From a virus: a stretch of DNA of 41,054 bases. The DNA is taken from positions 1-41,054 of IMG/VR virus record IMGVR_UViG_3300036799_000106. One strand, given 5' to 3'. Both the position numbers and the translations under genes were made by a program. Numbering within the stretch: the first letter of the stretch is position 1; the number at the start of each line of letters is the position of its first letter. The notes under the pieces are model-generated. The model searched no databases. It was not told the origin of the DNA and saw only the letters and a program-made list of their open reading frames with translations. Of this stretch, positions 27,375-36,475 are shown one piece after another.

Positions 27375-27514
27375 ACGCGACACATGCAGATCCTCGAATC
27401 GCCGCGAGAGCTTTGCTTGCGTTCAGGAACGGTAAACCTCGGCGTGAAGCAGAACTAGGAGCGATGCTTATTGCTGAACTGATAGAGCTACTAAAGTTTA
27501 GTCCTTGGAGGTGA
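27323..27514 (+). CDS. -1 frameshift extension of tail assembly chaperone
   Basis: In the -1 frame relative to the chaperone, a reading with no start codon of its own runs to TGA at 27512-27514: QRRLNATHADPRIAARALLA, FRNGKPRREAELGAML, IELLKFSPWR. The shift must occur between 27323 and the chaperone stop (27374); GGATTTC near 27356 is one candidate, although it is not a classic slippery heptamer. The extension (about 50 residues) is clearly protein-like and ends at the ribosome site of the tape measure gene. Confidence 0.7.
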   Translation, partial: TCWIRRQSGDDGFQRRLNATHADPRIAARALLAFRNGKPRREAELGAMLIAELIELLKFSPWR

Positions 27515-27517
27515 CCG

Positions 27518-29095
27518 GTGGCGTTTGAGTGGCTATTGAAACTCAATGATATGGTTTCTGATCCAGCCACTCGGATCGAGCGTCAGCTTAGTCGCGTTCA
27601 AAATCAGATGAAGGCAGTTAGCATCGCTGCTGCTCAAAGCAAACTAACTACTGTTACAGATCCTATAAAGAAGCAATCACTGGAGTTAGGAATCCAACGT
27701 GATCGGCTTCTAATGTCAAGACGCGCTCTCGAACAAAACACGCGCGCCATGAAGGATTTGTGGTCACCTACAAAAGCCACTCGCGAAGCAATGCGCGATT
27801 GGGCGATGATTCTGTATCCCCTTGCTAAAGGAGTTGAATTTGTCTGGAGTGCTGTTTCTGCAGTGGCGACTAAGTTGACAGGTATTATCCGTGTTCAAGA
27901 AGATGCCATGTTAGGCGCGAAGTATGCATTTGGTTCTAGTGCATCTGATATGGTAAAAATGTCTCAAGATCTTTCTGTTCGTACAGGGCGTCCAGTAGAA
28001 GATTTATATCAACAGATGTTAAAGTTTGGTCATCTCGGTGCTCCTGATCAAATAATTCGACCTATGATGCTTGCGATTTCGGATATGCAAGCAATGGGTG
28101 GAGATGCAGGAAAATTGCAGTACGTGTTTACACAGATGTTTTCAAAACCTGTTCTCGATATCAATGAAATTCGTAGAGGTATGATCGGTATCGTTGATGA
28201 AACTAAGTTTTGGCAGCAACTTGCTAAAGATCTAGGCGTTCCATACGCTAATATTTCTAAGATGGTTGAACAGAATCTTATAGGTCGCCAAGCTGGCGTT
28301 ACAGCTTTACTCGAAACTCTCCAAGCTAAAGAAGGAATGAAACTAGGTAAGATCTCGTTCGAAAGAGCAGATACTACTCTTGGTGGAATTCTTGATAGAT
28401 TTGAAACTAAGTTAACTCAGATCCTTTCTACGATTACCGATACTCCAGGATTTAAGACATTTAAAGATGCTCTTAATAATCTTTTATCTGTTCTTGGAGA
28501 ACAGAAAACTGAGAGTTTTGTTAAGGATATCGCAAATAGTCTTGGTGCAATGGTAGAGCCTTTGACTGGCGATGCGGGCCGCGAAAAAATGCGTAAGTTT
28601 TTTGATGATCTAATTGGTAAACTAAAAGAACTTTGGCCTATTATCAAGGATGTTGCTGGTGAAATAGGTACTCTTGGGAAACTAGCTGTTATGTCTGTAG
28701 AAGGTTGGCATCAGATTAAGCATCTTGGAGAGTTGACTCCTGAAGAACAAGCTCGGATGGATCGTGGAGAATTGATTCAAGGAGGTAAACCCAGTTTTTT
28801 ACCAGAAGTGTATAATCCTTTTTCGACTACAGGAGGTCCATATACTCCTGAAGCAGCTGCTAGAGTTCGTGAATACCTTTATCAAACTGGTCAAGAAAAA
28901 TATAGAGTCTCTCCTGATTCTCCATGGGGATATCACGGTCCTGGATTGCATATTCATACTGAAGTTCATGCTCCTGGTGCAACTAAAGATGATGCAGAGC
29001 ATATTGCTAGTAAAGCAGCAGAAGCAACCAAGAAGGCAGTTCTTGAGCTTCATGAACAAATAAATACTGAATCAGGCGCTTACGATGGCACATAG
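27518..29095 (+). CDS. Tape measure protein
   Basis: A 525-residue, mainly helical protein, GTG start seven bases after GGAGG. It contains LVQ- and coiled-coil-like N-terminal helices, a WSAVSAVATKLTGIIRV membrane-active segment near residue 110 and a helical centre. Tape length sets tail length; 525 residues predict a short tail of roughly 75-80 nm by the usual 0.15 nm per residue. Overlaps the next gene by 11 bases. Confidence 0.8.
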   Translation: MAFEWLLKLNDMVSDPATRIERQLSRVQNQMKAVSIAAAQSKLTTVTDPIKKQSLELGIQRDRLLMSRRALEQNTRAMKDLWSPTKATREAMRDWAMILYPLAKGVEFVWSAVSAVATKLTGIIRVQEDAMLGAKYAFGSSASDMVKMSQDLSVRTGRPVEDLYQQMLKFGHLGAPDQIIRPMMLAISDMQAMGGDAGKLQYVFTQMFSKPVLDINEIRRGMIGIVDETKFWQQLAKDLGVPYANISKMVEQNLIGRQAGVTALLETLQAKEGMKLGKISFERADTTLGGILDRFETKLTQILSTITDTPGFKTFKDALNNLLSVLGEQKTESFVKDIANSLGAMVEPLTGDAGREKMRKFFDDLIGKLKELWPIIKDVAGEIGTLGKLAVMSVEGWHQIKHLGELTPEEQARMDRGELIQGGKPSFLPEVYNPFSTTGGPYTPEAAARVREYLYQTGQEKYRVSPDSPWGYHGPGLHIHTEVHAPGATKDDAEHIASKAAEATKKAVLELHEQINTESGAYDGT

Positions 29096-29780
29096 TGATC
29101 TAACAGACTTTAGAATTCTTAACAGTTTAAGAGGTCCTCCGTTTTGGGATCAAGCAGCTGCATCTCCGGCTCGGCCTATTGATGCTGTTGCTTCTGGAAC
29201 TCTAGTTGCTCCTGGAATTATAACCGCTCTTCCTGAAAGTCCTCTTGATCCTTGGCCTCCTGAACTCTCGTTGTGGGATACGATTAAAGTAGCAGGAATG
29301 AGAGCGCCTGGGCTTCCTAGGGTCTTGGGTGGTAAAGGAAAACGTATTCAAGTTAAACTGTCTGCTGGATCTAATGGTGCAGTACCGACTTATCTAGGAG
29401 AAGATCCTTGCGATTTTTCTATTCGACTTACACTCTGGACTCCGAATCAGTGGAAATGGTTGAAGCAGTTTGTAGATTTAATTTCACCTCCAGCTACAGT
29501 ACGAATTGCACCGAAGATTGCTAAAGTTGAATATCCTGCTTTAGCTCTTATTGGAATTTATGATATGTACGTTGTACGAGTTGCTATTCCGACTGTAGAT
29601 GATCAAGGACGTGGAACGCAAGAAATTCATTGCGTAGAATATTTGCCATCAGTTCTTACGACATCTGGTCCAATGGAAGCTACTCCTGAAGTTACTACGA
29701 ATCCAGACGGTACTATGACTGTTACATCTAAACGATCAGATATAGCATCGCCTGCTAAAACAAACACGAGACCTTTTTGA
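29085..29780 (+). CDS. Putative tail/baseplate hub-associated protein
   Basis: A 231-residue protein in the place of Mu gp43/N. It carries LWDTIKVAGMRAPGLP and LGEDPCDFSIRLTLWTPNQW, with a Ser/Thr-rich tail. It probably joins tape measure and hub. No firm family. Confidence 0.55.
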   Translation: MAHSDLTDFRILNSLRGPPFWDQAAASPARPIDAVASGTLVAPGIITALPESPLDPWPPELSLWDTIKVAGMRAPGLPRVLGGKGKRIQVKLSAGSNGAVPTYLGEDPCDFSIRLTLWTPNQWKWLKQFVDLISPPATVRIAPKIAKVEYPALALIGIYDMYVVRVAIPTVDDQGRGTQEIHCVEYLPSVLTTSGPMEATPEVTTNPDGTMTVTSKRSDIASPAKTNTRPF

Positions 29781-30451
29781 ACACTGTCTGTTCAATCAAT
29801 GGATTGGCAGTTTCGGAATTGAATCTTTCTCTTCCGAGAATTGGCGTTTGGCATGCTACTTATTTAATTGATTCACCAACTCAATTATCCGGTAAAGCAG
29901 AATTAAAGTTCGGTAGTCAAGTATTCCAAGGGACATTTGGTCATAACGATGTTGATTCCAATTTGATGGTTCGAGGGCGCCTTATAGGTGGAGCAGGATC
30001 ACTAGGGAAGATGCTTCCGCCAAGAGGGTACAGATCTGTTCCTATTAAGATTCCGCTCCAAGATGCTTTATTTGATGCTGGAGAAAAACTTTCACCAGAT
30101 TCAGATAGAACTTTGCTCCAAATCCAACTCGCTGCTTGGTCGCGACTTCAAACGACAGCGGGACAGGTCATTGAATCTCTTTTAAGATCAACTCGTCTTC
30201 CATCTCCGGTTTGGCGAATGTTACCGGACGGAACAATCTGGATTGGTTACGAAGTTTGGAAAGAAGCTAAACCTATTCAATTTGAAATTATCAATTCTGA
30301 ACCAGAACGTCGAATTCTTACAATTGCGTCGTTCGATCCTGTGGTTATGCCAGGAACCGTTTTTCGGTTCAAGAATACTAACCGAAAGATCTCGAATGTT
30401 AATCATGTATTAACACCTCGAAGTTTTTATACGACTATCTATTATGAGTGA
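29777..30451 (+). CDS. Putative baseplate hub protein
   Basis: A 224-residue beta-rich protein, TTG start overlapping the previous stop as TTGA. It contains LPRIGVWHATYLIDSP and VFQGTFGHNDVDSNLMVRGR, which look like hub/spike-domain strands. Its place matches Mu gp44 (P) and P2 gpD. The function is inferred from order. Confidence 0.6.
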   Translation: MNTVCSINGLAVSELNLSLPRIGVWHATYLIDSPTQLSGKAELKFGSQVFQGTFGHNDVDSNLMVRGRLIGGAGSLGKMLPPRGYRSVPIKIPLQDALFDAGEKLSPDSDRTLLQIQLAAWSRLQTTAGQVIESLLRSTRLPSPVWRMLPDGTIWIGYEVWKEAKPIQFEIINSEPERRILTIASFDPVVMPGTVFRFKNTNRKISNVNHVLTPRSFYTTIYYE

Positions 30452-30968
30452 AGAAGTAAATGCAATCAAGAATGCGTGGGAACGTACTATTCGGCGCGTT
30501 CTCCATGCATTCATCATTAGTGATATAGATCATCTTGCGAACTATGAATTCATTGTAATAGAACAACATGATGATGGAACTCTAGATCTTAATCCATTGG
30601 ATAATAGAATATCACAACTTACAGGAGTTCCGATTAAGTACGGTGTTCCAGGAATTACTGCAAAAGTTCAACAAGGATCTAGATGTTATGTTACCTGGGA
30701 AGGAGCTAATCCTGAAAAACCAATTGTTGTAGGATGGGCTCCTGGAACGATTCTAGAACTAATAGTTGCGAAGGGTTCAGAAGGAGTTGCTCGTGTAGAT
30801 GATACTGTTGATACAGATACGACAATGAAAATATGGATTCAAAAAGTTACAGTTCTTTTGGCTGGATCTCCAACTGCACCAGCTCCCATAATATCTGATC
30901 CTACTCTTTTGGCACCTCTTGATTTTGGTAAGATCTCTAGCGGTTCAGATGTCGTAAAGGTAGGATAG
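30444..30968 (+). CDS. Baseplate spike protein, gpV/gp45-like
   Basis: A 174-residue protein with an OB-fold-like core: GVPIKYGVPGITAKVQQGSR, CYVTWEGANPEKPIVVGW. This pattern is typical of tail spikes of the P2 gpV and Mu gp45 type. The C-terminal part is beta and may form the needle. It overlaps the hub gene by eight bases. Confidence 0.75.
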   Translation: MSEEVNAIKNAWERTIRRVLHAFIISDIDHLANYEFIVIEQHDDGTLDLNPLDNRISQLTGVPIKYGVPGITAKVQQGSRCYVTWEGANPEKPIVVGWAPGTILELIVAKGSEGVARVDDTVDTDTTMKIWIQKVTVLLAGSPTAPAPIISDPTLLAPLDFGKISSGSDVVKVG

Positions 30969-30969
30969 G

Positions 30970-32028
30970 ATGGGTGCCTTCATCACTGGCAACACGCCGC
31001 TCCCGACGCCCAAGATCAACGATCCGGCGCATCCTCCGACCGGCAACCCGGCTGAATACACGGCCGAAGACGTAAATCCGATCTGGGTTGCGCTCGGCGA
31101 CTCGCGTACCGCGATCTACGATCTGCAGGCAGCAGGAGGTGGCGGAATCGCGCCAACCCTGCTCACCGCCAAGGGCGACCTGATCGCCGCTACCGCCGCG
31201 TCTACTCCGGCACGGCTTGCGGTCGGATCCGACGGGCAAGTCCTGACCGCTGATAGCACGCAGGCCGACGGCGTGAAGTGGGCGACTCCTAGCGGGAGCG
31301 TAAATAGCCTGTTTACGACGACGCCGCGACAAAACAAGTCGTGGTGTCTTCTGGGTATTGCTGATGCTAACTTCAGCCCTGGGCCCAACACCGGCTCTGG
31401 AATCACATCGTTTGGGGCTGGTACCCGTGTAAACATTGCTACAGATCGCAACTGGTTGCAATTCAATCCTAATGCTCAAATAGGGGCAGGAACATCGTTC
31501 GGTAACTGGTGGGGAGGAAATGCCAGCAATGCCTGGACGCGCGGAGCGAATCTCCCGAAGTTCTCGACTCGGTGTCACCTCAATCAGTTGGTAACCATTT
31601 TCACTTACTTCGGAGCGGTTGGCCCATCTGGTGGATCAAATGCTGGGGCGCAAGGCGGCTATATTCCAACGCTCGGCGGTACAAATCCTGATACCGCTAG
31701 TTTTGCTGATATTGCATATGACTCCAGGGTAGGGCCAAATTGGATCATTGGGAGTGGAAATGGTACTACAGCATCGTGGGTCGATTCTGGTGTTGTCGCA
31801 AATATGGTGGATGATTGGTTACTAATCATCGAATATCTTACGGCCACGTCATTCAAGGCGACGATCACTAATTGTACTACTGGTGTGAGCGTGAGCGTAA
31901 CTAAGAACAACAACATAGCAGTAGGGACGATGTTGCTAGGACCCAGTATTGGTGCTGTGAATTGGACAGCAGTAGCTATTACGACTACCGGCCCGTTATT
32001 CGAGTATGTCTACATGGAGCACAACTAG
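30970..32028 (+). CDS. Tail fibre-like protein inserted between spike and gpW
   Basis: A 352-residue protein. The first 110 residues contain an attachment segment with the phage-fibre repeat LLTAKGDLIAATAAS, VGSDGQVLTADSTQADGVKW; the rest is a beta-rich Gly/Asn/Thr domain ending LFEYVYMEHN, perhaps host- or glycan-binding. The first 350 bases are distinctly GC-richer than both neighbours. In Mu and P2 nothing of this sort lies between spike and gpW, so it is likely a later insertion. Confidence 0.65.
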   Translation: MGAFITGNTPLPTPKINDPAHPPTGNPAEYTAEDVNPIWVALGDSRTAIYDLQAAGGGGIAPTLLTAKGDLIAATAASTPARLAVGSDGQVLTADSTQADGVKWATPSGSVNSLFTTTPRQNKSWCLLGIADANFSPGPNTGSGITSFGAGTRVNIATDRNWLQFNPNAQIGAGTSFGNWWGGNASNAWTRGANLPKFSTRCHLNQLVTIFTYFGAVGPSGGSNAGAQGGYIPTLGGTNPDTASFADIAYDSRVGPNWIIGSGNGTTASWVDSGVVANMVDDWLLIIEYLTATSFKATITNCTTGVSVSVTKNNNIAVGTMLLGPSIGAVNWTAVAITTTGPLFEYVYMEHN

Positions 32029-32529
32029 ATGGCGCTCCTCGGCGGAGAATTTCTGCTCGGCGGCGAGATTCCGGCTATTCCTCCTCTTATAACTAAATTA
32101 CTACCTGGAACTCCTCCTGTCGCAGTTCTTCAACAGGCGAGCTATGGTACAGATATCTCATCATATCCGGACTATGATCCCTTGGGTACTCTTGTTTCTG
32201 GGAATATTGCTCTTGCTCAGCGTGTTGCAAGACGTTTAACGAATCCTCGAGGAGCTTGGTTCTGGGCTCCTAACGAGTGTACAGATCTTCGAGCGTATCT
32301 AAACGATATCATTACACCAGATAGACAGTCATCTATTAAGTCAGATGTTGAACGAGAAACTCTACATGAAGAACAAGTTCAATCGGTAAGTGTTGAAGTA
32401 ACTATCAGCGATTTTTCGATGGCTGGCCAATCTATTACAATCAGCGCAATAGGATCTACTAGAGATGGACCTTTCAATTTCGTGATGAGTGTTAGTCAAG
32501 TTACTCTGGCGATTCTCCAGGCAGGATAA
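32029..32529 (+). CDS. Baseplate wedge protein, gpW/gp25-like (Mu gp46)
   Basis: A 166-residue protein with PDYDPLGTLVSGNIALAQRV, ARRLTNPRGAWFWAP and a later VSVEVTISDF, consistent with Mu gp46 and the GPW/gp25 wedge. It starts directly at the stop of the fibre gene. Confidence 0.75.
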   Translation: MALLGGEFLLGGEIPAIPPLITKLLPGTPPVAVLQQASYGTDISSYPDYDPLGTLVSGNIALAQRVARRLTNPRGAWFWAPNECTDLRAYLNDIITPDRQSSIKSDVERETLHEEQVQSVSVEVTISDFSMAGQSITISAIGSTRDGPFNFVMSVSQVTLAILQAG

Positions 32530-32530
32530 G

Positions 32531-34030
32531 ATGGGACTACCTCTTTCACAACTGGTCATTTCACTCACTTATGATCAGGCTAGAGATCTCGTTCTAAGTG
32601 CATGTAAAGGTCTCGGTTATATAATCAAAGGAGGACCTGGAGCTGGCGGTGTGGCCGTTGGTTCTGGAATGATTTCGCTTTCAGGTACTCCACAGGTAGG
32701 AATCCCTAAAGTTATAGTTAAGATAGTATCATCTGGAGAATTGGGTGCATCAGAATTTCAGTATAGTTACGATGATAGTAAAACGTGGTCTGGTAATCAA
32801 ACAGTTCCCACATCTCCAGGAACATATGTTCTAGGAACAACTGGAGTTAATATCACGTTTGTTCCAGGTCCGGCAGGAACCGGAACATCGTTCGTAAGTA
32901 ATGATACTTTTACGTTCGCGATTAATATTCCATCACTTCCAGTTACTTCGTGGCCTGCATCTGGAGGATGGAGACAATTAGCAGAAGTGATCGCTCAAGG
33001 TTTTGCTCAAGGATCCGCACAAGCTGCTCAATTAGCTGCTGGAGGCTATCGTTCCCTTGCGACTGGACCTTGGCTCGATTTGCTTGGTGAGAACTTTTAT
33101 AACTTGCCTCGAAATAAGCCATCTTTTACTCAAGGTCTTGTACTACTAACAGATGAACTTGGAGCTGGGCCATTCAATATATCAGTTAATCAGATGACCT
33201 ACGCCGCAACTTCTGGACAACTCTATTCTAATACGACTGGTGGTACCCTCCCGAAGAATGGTACTTTGATTCTGTCTACGATTGCTTCAGATCAAGGAGC
33301 TTCGTTCAATGTTGGGAATAACTCGATACAATCCATCGTCGGCGGAGTCCTTCCCGGTGTTTCAGTTAACAACTCTGACCCCGGTAATGGAACCTGGATT
33401 ACATCTCAAGGAGCCGACGTCGAATCCGACGATGCCTATAGTCTTCGGATGCAGCAGCGATGGCCAGCTCTTGGTACGGGATCTCCGGCTGCTGCTTACC
33501 AACTCTGGGCCACACTGGCAGAGAGCAATTATGGTCATGCAACAACTGTAACTAAGACTCTAGTAATTCCTGATCCTGATATACCCGGACAAATCGATAT
33601 CTTCCTCGCAGGTACTAGCGGTGGAGTAGGATCTCAAGCTGTAGCAGATGTGACTGCATATATCCTTCCAAGAGTTACAATTCCTTCTACTCTTAAAGCT
33701 CAGTCAGCATCTAATGTGGATCTAGTAGTTGGAGGACAAGTAAACTATTTCGCTTCTAAAACCACGCTTCAAGCAGTTGCGGCAGCAGTTGCTGCTGCTC
33801 TTGGCACTTATGTTAATTCTCTTCCAATCGGAAGTGATACAACCGGAAGTAATTCAAAAGCATATTACACAGAGATGGAAGCTGAAGTTGGAATGGCTGG
33901 TGCAGTTGCGAATAGTCCTATTATTCGTGATCTTATCAACTTCTCGTTAAATGGTGGAACTGGAGATATAGGATTGACTATTGGTCAAATTGCAGCACTA
34001 ACCAACAATCTGACATTCAATGCTGTCTAA
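32531..34030 (+). CDS. Baseplate J-like protein
   Basis: A 499-residue protein. The N-terminus has a beta insertion (FQYSYDDSKTWSGNQTVP, GTYVLGTTGVNITF, NDTFTF) like the modules in the sheath. The rest is Baseplate_J-like: GADVESDDAYSLRMQQRWPA, LVIPDPDIPGQIDIFLAG and YTEMEAEVGMAGAV. It forms the wedges of the baseplate. The ATG at 32531 is preferred over one at 32489 that lies inside the gpW gene. Confidence 0.8.
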   Translation: MGLPLSQLVISLTYDQARDLVLSACKGLGYIIKGGPGAGGVAVGSGMISLSGTPQVGIPKVIVKIVSSGELGASEFQYSYDDSKTWSGNQTVPTSPGTYVLGTTGVNITFVPGPAGTGTSFVSNDTFTFAINIPSLPVTSWPASGGWRQLAEVIAQGFAQGSAQAAQLAAGGYRSLATGPWLDLLGENFYNLPRNKPSFTQGLVLLTDELGAGPFNISVNQMTYAATSGQLYSNTTGGTLPKNGTLILSTIASDQGASFNVGNNSIQSIVGGVLPGVSVNNSDPGNGTWITSQGADVESDDAYSLRMQQRWPALGTGSPAAAYQLWATLAESNYGHATTVTKTLVIPDPDIPGQIDIFLAGTSGGVGSQAVADVTAYILPRVTIPSTLKAQSASNVDLVVGGQVNYFASKTTLQAVAAAVAAALGTYVNSLPIGSDTTGSNSKAYYTEMEAEVGMAGAVANSPIIRDLINFSLNGGTGDIGLTIGQIAALTNNLTFNAV

Positions 34031-34919
34031 TCCATATAGGCAACTGAGTTTTCAAGACTGGCAGATCTACTTAGCCCAGATCTCTACTACTCAAATGCTC
34101 CAACCTGTTGGAGCTGCGTTTATTTCTGCTTACGGATCGTTGCTTGATTATTTCGCGTACCAAATGAGAAGTTCAGTTCTAGTTCGTTTTCCAAAGTACG
34201 CGCCGGCAGATGCTTTGCAGACTATTGGAGTTGATCGACTACTACCTCGATCGCTAGCTGATACTGATGCCACTTACGCAACTAAGTTGATCAATGCTTG
34301 GGATACATGGAATGGAGCTGGAACAGCTCAGGGTATACTTCGAGCATTGAACAACGCCGGATATCCCAATACTGCTATCGTTCAGCAGCTCGGAGGATGG
34401 TGGGAGTTAGATGATAACTTGAACATCACTTATTCTCCATTCCAACGAATGAATTATGATTACAAGAGCCCTGTGCGAGTTCCAGTGAAGTGGTCCGCAA
34501 GTGCATCATTTAATCAGAACACGGTATTGTTTACATCACCTGCTAATAATCTAATCTATGAAGCGGCGAATACTGGAGTATCGGGTATTATAGAACCTAT
34601 CTGGCCTACGGCCGTTGGAGATATAATTCAAGATAATCAGATTAGCTGGTTCGTACGTGGGTTAAACCAATGGAACAGGTTTTCGGTTATCTTCTTCCAG
34701 CCTCTTCCAGTTGCGTGGGCTGGAGTCGTTCCTGATTATGATTCTAGCGAGGCCCATCGAATTCGCGATCTTATTAATCTTTGGAAGAGCGCGAGCGGGC
34801 TTGTTCAATCTGTGGATATATCGGTTGCTGGCCAACAGTTAGGATATCCTGCTGGTCGAAAGATTGGTGATGGTACTAAGCTTGGTGGTAGCACTTCTGT
34901 GCATTGGAGTCCTGTTTAG
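34020..34919 (+). CDS. Tail protein I-like (Mu gp48)
   Basis: A 299-residue protein in the usual place after baseplate J: PADALQTIGVDRLLPRSLAD, WDTWNGAGTAQGILRALNN, then EAHRIRDLINLWKSASG near the end. It links the wedge to the fibre. Overlaps the J gene by 11 bases. Confidence 0.7.
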   Translation: MLSNPYRQLSFQDWQIYLAQISTTQMLQPVGAAFISAYGSLLDYFAYQMRSSVLVRFPKYAPADALQTIGVDRLLPRSLADTDATYATKLINAWDTWNGAGTAQGILRALNNAGYPNTAIVQQLGGWWELDDNLNITYSPFQRMNYDYKSPVRVPVKWSASASFNQNTVLFTSPANNLIYEAANTGVSGIIEPIWPTAVGDIIQDNQISWFVRGLNQWNRFSVIFFQPLPVAWAGVVPDYDSSEAHRIRDLINLWKSASGLVQSVDISVAGQQLGYPAGRKIGDGTKLGGSTSVHWSPV

Positions 34920-34928
34920 GAGATACAA

Positions 34929-35957
34929 GTGCCGGCACCCTATACTGGAGTAGGAGCTCATGTTGTTCAATCACTATCTCCTACTATTCAAGAATATTCT
35001 GATCTAGACGATTTAAATGCAGCTAATCTTGTACCTCCAATTAGAACTATTCTTGACCATATTGCGCTAATCTGGAAAGGTCAGTTTATTGGACAAGATA
35101 TTAATCTTCCTGGAATTATAGCTACTGGAGGAACTAACTCTCCGGGAATTATAGTTCAATCAGGATCAGGTAATCAACGAGGAGCATTAAATCTTGTAGC
35201 TCAGTCTCCTGATCCGACAGTTCCTAGTGATGGAGACATCTGGGTAGATAATCAAACGATTAAAGCTTCTCTAGGAGGCGCTACTCGAACAATGGCCGCA
35301 CTTGGACGTTTGAATACGTTTACTGTATTCCAAACATTCAATGCTGGATTGAGTGCGAATAACGCGCGAATTCAAAGCGTTGGTGCTCCGACTCAGCCGT
35401 CAGATGCGGCGAGACTTCAAGATATACCGACTATTTTTTATACAAGAGTTATGGGATCTTTGCAATTTCAAAATGCTAATAGTGCATCATTATCAGCGCA
35501 AACAACGATGCCGACTTACTCGACTGTTCCAGTACCAGTTGCAGTTGTGGGTTGGAGTAGTAATATTCAAATTGGTGGTGCAACAGCAAATGCGGCTAAT
35601 GGTCAAATTCAAGTTCCTGCTGCTGGAACATACCGAGTTAGAGCGGCTGGTAAGTTGATTGAAACCGAGCCTCCTACCGAACCAGGTTCTTACGGTATTA
35701 CAGCAATGTTATCTATTAGAGTAAACAGTATTACACAAACTGAATCAAATCAAGTTGGAACTTGGAATGGTGTTGGTGGTACTGGCGGTCCGGGATCATT
35801 AGCTGGAAACGTTTTACTTACTTGGGAAGGAGTACTAGCAGCTAATGATGTAGTGACTCTTGGTGTTTATAATCTACAACCAACATCACCAGATGTTGAT
35901 CAAGACTATATACAGCTAACTCCTGGGTTTGTATTTGAAGTAGAACGTATCAGTTAG
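34929..35957 (+). CDS. Tail fibre protein with C-terminal jelly-roll
   Basis: A 342-residue protein, GTG start after GGAGATACAA. The N-terminal 60 residues attach it (LDDLNAANLVPPIRTILD), a repeat-like middle follows (NLVAQSPDPTVPSDGDIWVD) and the last 130 residues (GWSSNIQIGGATANAANG, VPAAGTYRVRAAGKL, LTPGFVFEVERIS) resemble a C1q/TNF-like trimeric beta domain that often binds receptors. Its stop overlaps the convergent gene at 35950. Confidence 0.7.
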   Translation: MPAPYTGVGAHVVQSLSPTIQEYSDLDDLNAANLVPPIRTILDHIALIWKGQFIGQDINLPGIIATGGTNSPGIIVQSGSGNQRGALNLVAQSPDPTVPSDGDIWVDNQTIKASLGGATRTMAALGRLNTFTVFQTFNAGLSANNARIQSVGAPTQPSDAARLQDIPTIFYTRVMGSLQFQNANSASLSAQTTMPTYSTVPVPVAVVGWSSNIQIGGATANAANGQIQVPAAGTYRVRAAGKLIETEPPTEPGSYGITAMLSIRVNSITQTESNQVGTWNGVGGTGGPGSLAGNVLLTWEGVLAANDVVTLGVYNLQPTSPDVDQDYIQLTPGFVFEVERIS

Positions 35958-36420
35958 AACAATGCCCGTTAGATAAACAACTAGACTCTTGATCGCAAGT
36001 AGTATATCCAAAAGTACAAGATGGAATACACGCTCCTTCACCCATCTTAAAATCACAAATAGACTTATCAGCACAGTCAGAATCACGTTCGCACGGTCGA
36101 TAACAAAATCCAGACGTTAGATCTTCTAATCTTCCATGATCTGGATTAGGACAAAATGTTCCAGAAGGGCAACTATCTACACACCATCGAGTACAAAAAA
36201 TAGATGAAGATTGCAATTCTTTTTCAACATTATCAATCGATCCATTAACTGAAGATCCGCAATCGTTTGGTAAAGGTCCACATTGAGCAGTAATGGCCAT
36301 TGGATCGCCAAAATCGCAGGCTTGCCCAAAGGATCTTGCAACAGGATCAAGAGACCCATAATCTTTTCTACCGCATTCAACTATAGTCGCTAAAAGGATC
36401 ATGATAATTAGAATCTTCAT
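35950..36420 (-). CDS. Secreted cysteine-rich protein
   Basis: A 156-residue protein starting MKILIIMILLATIVECG: a signal peptide, with a cysteine where a lipobox could end although the residue before it (Glu) is unusual. It has 17 cysteines in regular modules (CPSGTFCPNPDHG, CYRPCERDSDCADKSIC, CIPSCTFGYTTC). Such modules are common in secreted proteins of Myxococcota and relatives and rare in phages. It lies against the transcription of its neighbours, like a host-derived gene. It could alter the cell surface or exclude other phages; this is speculation. AGGAGA precedes the ATG. Confidence 0.75.
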   Translation of the reverse strand: MKILIIMILLATIVECGRKDYGSLDPVARSFGQACDFGDPMAITAQCGPLPNDCGSSVNGSIDNVEKELQSSSIFCTRWCVDSCPSGTFCPNPDHGRLEDLTSGFCYRPCERDSDCADKSICDFKMGEGACIPSCTFGYTTCDQESSCLSNGHCSN

Positions 36421-36439
36421 TGTGGATCTCCTAGATATA

Positions 36440-36469
36440 GTGACTTCAGCTCTTATGAAGTCATATAAT
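36440..36469 (+). promoter_or_regulatory. Possible promoter of the lysis genes, leaderless start
   Basis: GTGACT (36440-36445), 18 bases, TATAAT (36464-36469); the GTG start of the spanin-like gene is seven bases past the -10. A hairpin (GACTTCA/TGAAGTC, 36442-36462) lies in the spacer. The -35 is weak. Confidence 0.45.
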
Positions 36470-36475
36470 TAAGAT

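Noticed and set aside
30970-35957. Variable fibre genes as targets of a diversity-generating retroelement
   Set aside because: No reverse transcriptase and no adenine-biased template repeat is visible in the window.
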